A stretch of 64,000 nucleotides of DNA, taken from NCBI GenBank assembly GCA_945888455.1, contig CAMCZV010000004.1, forward strand, positions 1 through 64,000, in the 5' to 3' direction. The translations under genes and the position numbers were made by a program. Below the pieces are notes generated by a model that saw nothing but the letters and a program-made list of their open reading frames with translations, made no database searches and was not told the origin of the DNA. Of this stretch, positions 42,338 through 50,126 are shown piece after piece. Each line of letters opens with the position of its first letter. The first letter of the stretch is position 1. The stretch is from Candidatus Finniella inopinata (lineage in GTDB: Bacteria; Pseudomonadota; Alphaproteobacteria; Holosporales; Holosporaceae).

Positions 42338-43408
42338 ATGAACAGCACAGAGACAGAAGATACGCCCCAAAATTTTGACCAGGCGCATGATGAAAAAACA
42401 GAAGTATTGACGGCCTTTGATCGCTGGTTGCAGATCAACCACAGCGCCCTGTTAACCCGACAGTCGTATGAACGCAGTGTTCGGTTTTTTTGGGATTTTT
42501 TGTCCCTATACCATGGAAAATCCATCACCAAAATGGATATCGTGGCCGTAACCATGACGGATATGCGGGCTTTTTTGGCTTATCGCAGTGAAAACAGGGC
42601 TTCTCATACCACGAATGCTCAATCCCTGTCAGGTCTGAAAACATTTTATCGGTTTTTGATTCAACAAGGGCATACGTTATCCTGGTCTTTGCACCGATTA
42701 CGGCGCCCTCGATTGCCCAGAACCCTGCCTCGCCCCCTGGATCAATCCCAATTAGATCCCTTGATGGCACCGCCATTGCTCCATCACGCCTCGTGGATAG
42801 AATGGCGCAATTACAGTGCCATGGTGTTGTTGTACGCCACAGGTTTGCGTATCCAAGAGGTTTTAAATATTAATTGGGGCGATTGGGGAAAGGACGCTGG
42901 CCTGTCCGTGGTGTCCAAAGGCGACAAAGCCCGCATTGTGCCCGTTTTGCCTATTGCGCTGAATGCTGTGAATACCTATTGGCAGAAAAACCCTTGGGGG
43001 GCAAAAAATGGTGCTGAAACACCTTTGTTTTTGGGGGAAAAGGGGGGGCGATTGCAGGCCAGCATTTTACAAAAATCGTTGCGCGCCATGCGTCTGGCTT
43101 TTGGGTTGCCTGATCATGTGACTCCCCACAGTTTTCGGCACAGTTTTGCATCTCATTTATTGGATGGTGGCGCATCATTGCGTGATGTACAAGAATTGCT
43201 GGGCCACTCTTCGGTTAGAGCCACTCAAAAGTATACTCAAACCACCCAAAAACGATTGCAAGAGCTGTATCAATCGGCCCATCCCAGCATGACCAACAGC
43301 ATACAAAAAAAGCCATCAGATGGAGTGATAGTTGGAACAGATTCTGGAACAGCTGATGGAGCAGGGGATGGAGCCCTAACGGGAACAGCGGATGGAGCAA
43401 ATGCCTGA
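42338..43408 (+). CDS. xerC: XerC/D-type tyrosine recombinase
   Basis: About 356 residues. Xer recombinases resolve chromosome dimers at dif. The N-terminal SAM-like DNA-binding domain ends near residue 150. The catalytic set is complete: Arg in ATGLRIQEVL, Lys in VSKGDKAR, HSFRHSFASHLLDGG (His and Arg), His in LLGHSSVRAT and the nucleophile Tyr in QKYTQ. The last 40 residues form an unusual Gly/Thr/Asp-rich tail (GTADGAGDGALTGTADG). The frame is open from 42287; the ATG at 42338 is closer to typical starts. XerC rather than XerD is a best guess. No dif site was identified. Confidence 0.88.
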   Translation: MNSTETEDTPQNFDQAHDEKTEVLTAFDRWLQINHSALLTRQSYERSVRFFWDFLSLYHGKSITKMDIVAVTMTDMRAFLAYRSENRASHTTNAQSLSGLKTFYRFLIQQGHTLSWSLHRLRRPRLPRTLPRPLDQSQLDPLMAPPLLHHASWIEWRNYSAMVLLYATGLRIQEVLNINWGDWGKDAGLSVVSKGDKARIVPVLPIALNAVNTYWQKNPWGAKNGAETPLFLGEKGGRLQASILQKSLRAMRLAFGLPDHVTPHSFRHSFASHLLDGGASLRDVQELLGHSSVRATQKYTQTTQKRLQELYQSAHPSMTNSIQKKPSDGVIVGTDSGTADGAGDGALTGTADGANA

Positions 43409-43883
43409 ATCAATAAAAAATCCACTTGCAGTGGGCTGGTCTTAGGGCAAGGATTGAAATCGTGATATATAAAAATTCGTGAATATAAAATGCGGATCTT
43501 GAGGTTGTTTCGTTGATGCGGGGCTTCCTATGGCTGTTGACGCACCCCATGGGGGGCTCACAATATAGTAATCAGATCAACTTCAGGCCTATTGGGACCT
43601 CTTGGTTGATATCAGATTGCTGCGAATAATCCCCGATATCAAAACCGTTGTGATGGTGAGCATCGGAGAAGGCCATCTTATTTCTCTGCACTGCTTTTTT
43701 CAATGTTGAAAACTTTGCACAGATTTTTTCACAAATTTTTTCAAAAGAATTTTTCTGAAGTGCATTAAAAAAACAGAGTGAATGACCTAGGCTTATTGCC
43801 ACACCCTATCAGCGAATTATTCTTCGCACAGAGTATGTTTATCCCAATCCTCAGCCCATCATCGCCTAGAAATCATCAACGAT
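43409..43883. other. Spacer between xerC and rpoZ
   Basis: A 76-codon minus-strand frame (43572-43802) has no recognised domain and no ribosome site and is not called. The palindrome CCCCATGGGG occurs near 43546. The segment 43700-43780 is very T-rich. Nothing else is supported. Confidence 0.35.
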
Positions 43884-44435
43884 TTACAGAAATTCGTCTG
43901 ATTCTTCTTCTGAATCCTCGCTGTCTTTTTCTGAATCATCGCTGTCTTCGTCTTCTGAAAAATCCTCGTTCGTGACTGAATCATCAGCGCTGCCATCATG
44001 GTCTTCAGAGTCAAAAGAATCTTCGACACCAGAGGAATCTTCTTCATCATGGTCTTCAGAGTCAAAAGAAACCGCATCATCCGTTTCTGGCGCCATTGCT
44101 GCAGGCTTTTGAAACAAAGCATGAGCATGCATGGCTGCGCTCTCATAAGCAGGAAAAAGTTTTGGCATGGGCTCAAAATCACTCAGACCTTCTTCGGATA
44201 AAAAGGAGAACTTTTGCAGACTTTTGATCATGCGGTCCTCTAGGGAATGCATATCTAATTTTCCGCTAGAAATTTCCTTTAGGGAAACAAGGGCATCCTT
44301 GCTGCCGTCTGTCGGTATGCATGCAGCAATACCAGAAGCAAGTTCTTGAGAGCGATAAGCGGCAAGAACAACCAATGTAAACGGGTCTGATGTTTTTGAA
44401 AGACAGCTTTCAACAACCCCTTTTGGACTGTTCAT
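43884..44435 (-). CDS. rpoZ: RNA polymerase omega subunit with long acidic tail
   Basis: 183 residues, against roughly 65-135 for most omega subunits. The omega core is in the first 75 residues: VVESCLSKTSDPFTLVVLAA, YRSQELASG and ALVSLKEISSGKLDM, matching the conserved FELVLLAAxRAR ... VALREIA pattern. Omega helps fold the beta-prime subunit. From about residue 118 the chain is an Asp/Glu/Ser tail with SFDSEDHD repeated, about 65 residues long and nearly all acidic or Ser. The ATG overlaps the rpmJ stop as TAATG, so the two are coupled. Confidence 0.82.
   Translation of the reverse strand: MNSPKGVVESCLSKTSDPFTLVVLAAYRSQELASGIAACIPTDGSKDALVSLKEISSGKLDMHSLEDRMIKSLQKFSFLSEEGLSDFEPMPKLFPAYESAAMHAHALFQKPAAMAPETDDAVSFDSEDHDEEDSSGVEDSFDSEDHDGSADDSVTNEDFSEDEDSDDSEKDSEDSEEESDEFL
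43994..44070. repeat. Repeats encoding the acidic RpoZ tail
   Basis: A 26-base sequence beginning catcatggtcttcagagtc occurs at 43994 and 44045, 51 bases apart, giving the repeated SFDSEDHD peptide on the minus strand. Other ctgaatcatc/cttcttct units continue the pattern. Confidence 0.8.
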
Positions 44436-44560
44436 TAACCCTGCCGTGCGTTAAAACGACGGTTTTTCTTGTTGATCACATACACACGACGACCTCTGCG
44501 CACCACTTGACAATTGCGATCGCGTTGCTTTTGACTGCGAAGAGAACTTAGAACACGCAT
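44435..44560 (-). CDS. rpmJ: 50S ribosomal protein L36
   Basis: 41 residues beginning [20 protein letters not shown] and ending [10 protein letters not shown]. This is the longer, zinc-free type of L36 found in Alphaproteobacteria and some others (compare MKVLNSLRSAK... and ...NPRFKARQG). A small basic protein of the 50S subunit. Its TAA shares a base with the rpoZ ATG (TAATG). Confidence 0.93.
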   Translation of the reverse strand: MRVLSSLRSQKQRDRNCQVVRRGRRVYVINKKNRRFNARQG

Positions 44561-44668
44561 GTTGGTACATAAATTTATAAATACTTATCCTCATTATAGG
44601 CTAAAAAAAACACTCTGTCAAAAGGCAAGCGCCCAAAAAATGATTCCCATGTGGGCCGTCATGATTCT

Positions 44669-45199
44669 TTACAGGCCGGCTTTTTCTTGTGTTTGGCTTG
44701 TCAATCCGTTGCCCATGGGGTTGCTTTCAACATTCTCGTTTGCCTCTAGAGTACCGTCACTGTTTTCTGTCTCAGAATCATCGGATGTATTCTCATTGCC
44801 CGCTTTGTTTTGATAAAACTCATTCATATCTAAATCTTCAGACATGTTATCGTCCATAGATGTGTTAAACTCTTCTAAATCTGAATCTTGCTCTGGGCGC
44901 AATTCTCGCTCTTCTCCATCCTTAGAGCGCACAACAACGCTGTCTGAATGAACCTTGATAATGGTCCAGCCCTGTATGGACTGAGGTCTTTGACTGTAAA
45001 TGCGTGTGCCATTGATCCAAACAATCCAATGATTCAAGTCGGGCCGACACAAAATACCATTTAAAACCAGGGGCATATCCTCTTTTTCTGTTGGGTTTTG
45101 AGAACCATTAGAATTTTCTCGATAATCTATGTTCTGACACTCTTGGGGGGAAAGGAACAGAGAATACATCATAATGGCGCTAAGCCCCAATACCATCAT
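44669..45199 (-). CDS. PilP/MshK/GspC-like pilus or secretion protein with acidic tail
   Basis: About 176 residues. One N-terminal membrane helix (MMVLGLSAIMMYSLFL) is followed by LVLNGILCRPDLNHWIVWINGTRIY and GWTIIKVHSDSVVVRSKDG, the small beta domain typical of MshK, PilP and GspC proteins, which link the inner-membrane platform to a secretin. The last 80 residues are an Asp/Glu/Asn/Ser-rich tail unlike the family. The ATG at 45199 overlaps the preceding gene's stop as ATGA, deciding the start over an in-frame Met at 45232. Last gene of the operon. Confidence 0.6.
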   Translation of the reverse strand: MMVLGLSAIMMYSLFLSPQECQNIDYRENSNGSQNPTEKEDMPLVLNGILCRPDLNHWIVWINGTRIYSQRPQSIQGWTIIKVHSDSVVVRSKDGEERELRPEQDSDLEEFNTSMDDNMSEDLDMNEFYQNKAGNENTSDDSETENSDGTLEANENVESNPMGNGLTSQTQEKAGL

Positions 45200-45747
45200 G
45201 GTGCATCCGCAGAAATGAGAATGATGTACCAATCAAAATGAAAGCTGGCTTTTAAGAAAATCCCCTGTCTTTCTTTGAAATAAATCCGCTCGATGGATAA
45301 AAATTGGATCAACATTGATGCCGGAAAGGATTCTTGCAGGGCATTTAAAAATTTCCAAAAATTTTGATCTTTTGTTAGCATGAAATTCATTCGGATGGGG
45401 ATTTTCCGCAATGTCATTTTTTTATCATGATAAATCGTTTCAGGGGGCAGAGCCGTTAAGTCCACGTTCTTTAAATGATGTTGCTCTGCATAGTTCAAAA
45501 AAATGGCGTTATCCGCGTAACCATCTTTTCTGCCCTTGAATTGCATGGATTGGCACAGTGTGCGTGTGGTGGATTGCAAGGTTTTCAATTGCTCTTTTTC
45601 TTTGATCAGTTGACGGGTTAGGATCTGAATTTTTTCAAAAAAAACCCCCTCTTGTTTTTGCAATGAAAATACGATTAAAAGCATGCATACACACGCGGTT
45701 AAAGACCCCATTAAATAGATCAATAGATTAATCAGACGTTTTTTCAT
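45196..45747 (-). CDS. PilO/GspM-like pilus assembly protein
   Basis: 183 residues from the ATG at 45747. It has a short basic start (MKKRLINLL), one membrane helix (about residues 8-30), a coiled-coil-like stretch (QKQEGVFFEKIQILTRQL, then IKEKEQLKTLQ), and a small alpha/beta periplasmic part. That plan fits PilO/GspM/MshJ, which pairs with PilN/GspL. Identity rests on architecture and position; motif-level similarity is weak. It overlaps the PilM/N-like gene by 20 bases and the next gene by 4. Confidence 0.6.
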   Translation of the reverse strand: MKKRLINLLIYLMGSLTACVCMLLIVFSLQKQEGVFFEKIQILTRQLIKEKEQLKTLQSTTRTLCQSMQFKGRKDGYADNAIFLNYAEQHHLKNVDLTALPPETIYHDKKMTLRKIPIRMNFMLTKDQNFWKFLNALQESFPASMLIQFLSIERIYFKERQGIFLKASFHFDWYIILISADAP

Positions 45748-47074
45748 AAGACAGAGGTGATTTTGTTTCAACAACAAAAATAGAGGATGGGGTCTGGGCA
45801 GGTACAGTGATTTGAAAATCGGGCAACGCATTTTGTCCCAAATCAATCACGTCGTCCATGGTCAAAGTCGGATCGGTCATTTGCAGGGAAAGACGGGTCT
45901 TTTTTGGACTCATGTAGAGAGAACGAATGATGCAGCGGTCATTGAATACATGTTCTAACATGGCAAAGTGCTGGATCAAGGCTTTATATTGGGTTTCCGA
46001 CAGCGTCCTGGTTTTTTCAATCTGATCAATATGACAAGAAGCAATGGGCATTTGGGACAACTGGTTCTGGATGCTGGAAAATGATTGCGTCAATTCATCC
46101 AACTTTTTCCCCAATTGTTGATTGCATGTCATCAAGCAAAAAGCCGTATACATGCTGTAAATACAGATCAATAGGGCAACGATATTGGCCAGCTGGATAT
46201 AGGGCACCAATCGTCGGATCCATGATCTTTGAAACATGCCGCCCAGTAAATGCATTAACGCTGTGGATGGGGTTTTTTTCAATACAATGCGGTCAAAAAT
46301 ACTGATATCTGGCGCCACAGACACGTCATCTTTGGGCAAAAAAGATAGGTCTTTTTCTGGTATATGAAATACGCTGTTAGGAAAAAATGCCCGAAACATG
46401 TTTTCCCAAGAGGTGTCTTCTAGAAAGAACATGGGGGCAATGCTGGATACAGCAAAGGTTTTTTCTAAATAACGGATTGTGTCCAAGATGATGTTTTTAG
46501 GTCCAATCGTGTTGTGCGCATCTGTTGATGACAGGGTGTGTTGACGAGCAAAAACCAATTTCTCTTTTGACAAAAAAGCCAAAAAACTGCGGTGATCTTT
46601 GTCTACAATGACAAGTAACGGCTGTGAAGGCAAATGTGCGGTGTATTCTGCATAAATCGCCATAATCAGAGCCATAGGGTAATTGTAAACACTGGATGCC
46701 ACAGCGTATTGATCCAATTTTTCTAAAAAAGGGACCAGTGGCCCGTTAAAAGGAGAGGTTGCAACCAAAATGCTGTTGTATTGACGCAATATGCGCACCG
46801 TTGCAAACAGAGAGTTTTGTCGAATGTGGCGCCATTTTTGCCAAGCCCATAGCCCATATTCATACAAGGACAATGTACGGCTGGTGGTTTCAATTTTTAA
46901 ACTGTTGCTGGAACCATTATCGATAATGATCACTTTTTTTGGATTGAAAGACTTTATTTCCCTGACGATCACCTCTGATTCTGTATCGGATTTCAGCAAC
47001 ACAGGGTCATCTATATCCATGCGATACAGGCAAAAACCATGGCGATGGTAAATGATGTAAAGGGTCATGCTCAT
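45728..47074 (-). CDS. PilM/PilN (GspL/MshI)-like pilus assembly protein
   Basis: 448 residues. The first 270 or so are a cytoplasmic domain with an actin-like look (VIIIDNGSSNSLKIET, then LLVIVDKDHRSFLAFLSKEKL, a PilM/GspL-type nucleotide-fold segment). A membrane helix follows near 298-318 (LANIVALLICIYSMYTAF), and then a periplasmic coiled-coil and ferredoxin-like part. This is a PilM-PilN fusion as in GspL or MshI. The start has GAGGTGG upstream. It follows the GspF/PilC gene by 4 bases. Confidence 0.65.
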   Translation of the reverse strand: MSMTLYIIYHRHGFCLYRMDIDDPVLLKSDTESEVIVREIKSFNPKKVIIIDNGSSNSLKIETTSRTLSLYEYGLWAWQKWRHIRQNSLFATVRILRQYNSILVATSPFNGPLVPFLEKLDQYAVASSVYNYPMALIMAIYAEYTAHLPSQPLLVIVDKDHRSFLAFLSKEKLVFARQHTLSSTDAHNTIGPKNIILDTIRYLEKTFAVSSIAPMFFLEDTSWENMFRAFFPNSVFHIPEKDLSFLPKDDVSVAPDISIFDRIVLKKTPSTALMHLLGGMFQRSWIRRLVPYIQLANIVALLICIYSMYTAFCLMTCNQQLGKKLDELTQSFSSIQNQLSQMPIASCHIDQIEKTRTLSETQYKALIQHFAMLEHVFNDRCIIRSLYMSPKKTRLSLQMTDPTLTMDDVIDLGQNALPDFQITVPAQTPSSIFVVETKSPLSYEKTSD

Positions 47075-47078
47075 GGAT

Positions 47079-48227
47079 TCATACCACCTCTCTGATCGTT
47101 TGGTCGATGCTGTCGTAAAGTGGGGCCATTGTCCCGTCGATCAAGATCCAAAAACAAAGGCCCAAGATCATCAGGCTGATGGGGGTAATCCAAAACAACC
47201 ACCGTTCAAGAGATCGATTCAGATCGTCTTGAATAAAATCCACCATTAAATCAAAGGATGGGATCAGTTGTCCAGTGCCTTCGCCCGCCCTTAAAAATTG
47301 CAGATACATCACGGAAAAATGAGGCAATGCCGCCATGGATTCCACCAGCGTGCGCCCTTCTTGGATTTCTCTGGCCATTTTGGACAGCGATTGACGCAAG
47401 GCAGGGCAATAGCTTAGGCTACTTTCCATCAAAGACAGCCCTTTGACCAGAGGAATTTCTTCCTTTAAAAGTAAAACCAATCCAGAAAAAAGTGACCAAT
47501 AGGTCTTTTTCGCTAGCCAGTTCCCCAGAACAGGAATGCGCAACGGGTTAAAGTACAAAAAAAGGCCCAAGAGGCTAACCATTGCGCCATACATCAGCCA
47601 AGACCAATCCCCCTGGGTCAAGTGCCTTAACAGTGATGTGCTCCAAGATGAGGCGCCATCGCTTTTAATGGCAATATCTTCTAGGGTGGGCAATAACCCC
47701 TGGGACAAGGAAAAAAGAGCCACCATAAAAAAGCCAAAATTCAAGACGGGATAAGCCAATGCCTTGTGAAAAGCCTGTTGATTTTTTTGGGTTTTCTTTA
47801 AATAGTCGTGGGCATTTTGACACGTTTGCGCCAGTCGACCAGATTGCTCCCCCACATGCAGCAAGGCAATTAATGGACCAGAAAAAACCCAAGGATAGGA
47901 TTGGCACGCATCGGACAGCAATTTTCCTTGGGCCACATTTTGTATCAGCCCTTGAATCAACACGCCAAAGGACCCCTGAAAAGAAGTTTGAATCAAGGTA
48001 ATGGCCTGGATCAAGGGGTGGCCCGCTTGCAAGGCATAACGCAAGTGCAGGAAAAACAAATCCAGCTCCTTGGGCTGTTTACGTGGCAACCACAAACGCC
48101 GCAAAGACAAGGGCTCTATTTGTTGAGCATGCAATGTTTGACGAATGTCGTGGGATGAGCCTCCCGATAGATATCCTCGCAACAGCTCACCATTCAAATT
48201 TAATCCCCGATAAACATAAAGCGGCAT
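47079..48227 (-). CDS. gspF: GspF/PilC-type inner-membrane platform protein
   Basis: 382 residues. It has two GspF domains, each with a membrane segment cluster: first domain DLFFLHLRYALQAGHPLIQAI near 55-75 and second LVLLLKEEIPLVKGLSLMESS near 250-270. The conserved GEQSGRL and its counterpart GEGTGQL are near 126 and 317. The N-terminal segment YVYRGLNLNGELLRGYLSGG is also typical. This protein is the platform around which the ATPase assembles pseudopili. Confidence 0.9.
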   Translation of the reverse strand: MPLYVYRGLNLNGELLRGYLSGGSSHDIRQTLHAQQIEPLSLRRLWLPRKQPKELDLFFLHLRYALQAGHPLIQAITLIQTSFQGSFGVLIQGLIQNVAQGKLLSDACQSYPWVFSGPLIALLHVGEQSGRLAQTCQNAHDYLKKTQKNQQAFHKALAYPVLNFGFFMVALFSLSQGLLPTLEDIAIKSDGASSWSTSLLRHLTQGDWSWLMYGAMVSLLGLFLYFNPLRIPVLGNWLAKKTYWSLFSGLVLLLKEEIPLVKGLSLMESSLSYCPALRQSLSKMAREIQEGRTLVESMAALPHFSVMYLQFLRAGEGTGQLIPSFDLMVDFIQDDLNRSLERWLFWITPISLMILGLCFWILIDGTMAPLYDSIDQTIREVV

Positions 48228-48229
48228 AA

Positions 48230-49864
48230 TTACAACGATCCCATCACGCGTTGAATTTCGCTCAAAGACGTTTCACCACGAATCACGGCTTCTGTGGCAT
48301 CATGGTGCATCGAACGAAACCCTTTTTCTGTCACCGCACGTTGCAATACTTGGTGGGATGCACGATCCAAAATCAATGCCTCGATATCGGCATCCATCAC
48401 CAGGACTTCGGCAATGGCTTTTCGTCCATGGTATCCAGAAAATCCACATTGCGCGCACCCACGGGCATGGAATACGTCCACCTGTGGCCACACCTGGTGA
48501 TCTTTGGCCTGTTCAACCTCTAGCCGCACGGGAATTTTACAGGCAGAGCACAACAATCGAACCAAACGTTGCGCCACAACCCCATTCAGTACGCCGGCCA
48601 ACAAGGAAATGGGAACCTGTAATTCGATCAATCGGTAAATGGTCCCCAGGGCATGGACGGTGTGCAGCGTGGTAAAAACCCTGTGCCCTGTCATGCCCGC
48701 ACGAATGGCCATATCGGCTGTTTTTTCATCTCGAATTTCACCGATTAAAATGACATCAGGGTCTTGGCGTAACAGGGAATGCATGCCCGACATAAAATCA
48801 AACTGACTCTTTTCCTTGACTTCGCTCTGTCGGATGTTGGGAAGGTGATATTCGATGGGTTCTTCCAATGTCATAATGTTGATTTGTTCATGATCCAGCG
48901 TGGCCAACATGCTGTACAACGAGGTGGTTTTACCCGATCCTGTGGGCCCTGTCAAAATAATCAACCCCTCTGGTTTTTCTAAAATTCTTTGGATGTTTTT
49001 CATGTTGTGGGCGCTGTACCCCAGTTTTTCCAATGCAATCAAGGAATGCTGTTGATCCAAAATGCGTAAAACCAGATTTTCTCCATATACTGTGGGGTGG
49101 GCTGATACTCGAAAATCCACATTTCGCCCAGATATCAGCAGGGAAAATCGACCGTCTTGAGGCCGTCTGGTTTCAGAAATATCCATGGCCGCCAATATTT
49201 TTAACTGAATGCATAGGGGTTGCCAAAATGACGTGTGAAAGGTTTGCATGGTGTGCAGCAATCCATCTTTGCGATAACGCACCCTGATTTTAAACTTTTC
49301 GGGTTGAAAATGGATGTCGGATGCCCTTTCTTCAACGGCTTTGACAATAATTTGGTGTAAAAATCGATTGATGATTTTATCGCCCACGGCGCATTGTGTG
49401 ACATCCACGGGGTTGGATGGGGGGTGCAGACCCTGGAGAATGGCAATAATGGCCGATTTTTTCGATAACACCGGGGACAAAATGGTGGCCGCTGGCAAAT
49501 GACGCATCAATAAATCTTGAGCCTGAATATCGCTGACATCGGCCATGGCAACCCGCAAGGTGGAAATGGTCTCATCATAATCAATGGGCACACTGTGACA
49601 TTGTTCCCAAATTTCCGATGGAATCATGGGATGCAAGCGTGTAATGGCATCCATGTGTTGGGCCGGATCGACCGTTTGGCATTGGCGCAGTCTGGCGGAT
49701 ACATTCAATAATGCGTCTTCGTCCATGATGCCTGCATCCAAAATCAAGGTTTCGACGGATTTTCCTGATATTTTATGCTCTGTCCATAAGACCGAAACAT
49801 CATCGACAGAAATGGATCCATCCCGAATTAAATGATTGATAATGGGATTTTCAGGAATGCTCAC
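48230..49864 (-). CDS. gspE: GspE/PilB-type secretion or pilus-assembly ATPase
   Basis: 544 residues. The N-terminal GspE/MshE-N domain is followed by SDIHFQPEKFKIRVRYRKDG near 190-209, Walker A GPTGSGKTTSLY near 305-316, the Asp box (IMTLEEPIEY), Walker B DVILIGEIRDEKTAD near 370-384 and the His box (FTTLHTVHALGT). The zinc module has two CxxC pairs, CSAC near 445 and CAQC near 475. It is the first gene of a five-gene operon in the order ATPase, platform, PilM/N-like, PilO-like, PilP-like, all within 5 bases or overlapping. Confidence 0.93.
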   Translation of the reverse strand: MSIPENPIINHLIRDGSISVDDVSVLWTEHKISGKSVETLILDAGIMDEDALLNVSARLRQCQTVDPAQHMDAITRLHPMIPSEIWEQCHSVPIDYDETISTLRVAMADVSDIQAQDLLMRHLPAATILSPVLSKKSAIIAILQGLHPPSNPVDVTQCAVGDKIINRFLHQIIVKAVEERASDIHFQPEKFKIRVRYRKDGLLHTMQTFHTSFWQPLCIQLKILAAMDISETRRPQDGRFSLLISGRNVDFRVSAHPTVYGENLVLRILDQQHSLIALEKLGYSAHNMKNIQRILEKPEGLIILTGPTGSGKTTSLYSMLATLDHEQINIMTLEEPIEYHLPNIRQSEVKEKSQFDFMSGMHSLLRQDPDVILIGEIRDEKTADMAIRAGMTGHRVFTTLHTVHALGTIYRLIELQVPISLLAGVLNGVVAQRLVRLLCSACKIPVRLEVEQAKDHQVWPQVDVFHARGCAQCGFSGYHGRKAIAEVLVMDADIEALILDRASHQVLQRAVTEKGFRSMHHDATEAVIRGETSLSEIQRVMGSL

Positions 49865-50126
49865 CAGTAAAAATGCCTTGCTCCGATGCTCCTGCCGATA
49901 TCATAGATTTGAATATTCAGAATGTCAACGCGCATCTTTCATATCAATATATTTAAAATTTTAATTAAAATGTGTTTAATTAAATTAAAACAATTGTAAA
50001 TAGGGTCGCTTTTTGATGGGCTGGTCGTATTGTTAAAAGTTAAATTAAATTCTTTCAAATAAGACGCCCAATCCCGGTGTGTGCTGAAAATCCTGTGGGG
50101 AATGGTGGGTAACCCTTGTTATTTTA
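49865..50126. promoter_or_regulatory. AT-rich divergent promoter region between gspE and argS
   Basis: Divergent genes flank 260 bases that include a stretch of about 80 bases built almost only of A and T (49940-50000). It must hold the promoters of both the pilus-like operon and argS. TTGTTATTTT at 50116 is close to the argS start. No exact boxes can be assigned. Confidence 0.45.

Noticed and set aside
43572-43802. A 76-codon minus-strand frame downstream of rpoZ
   Set aside because: No recognised domain, no ribosome site and no conserved context could be seen. A small real gene is not excluded.
44669-49864. Complete type IV pilus or type II secretion locus
   Set aside because: Secretin, major pilin and prepilin peptidase are missing, so only a partial machine is claimed.
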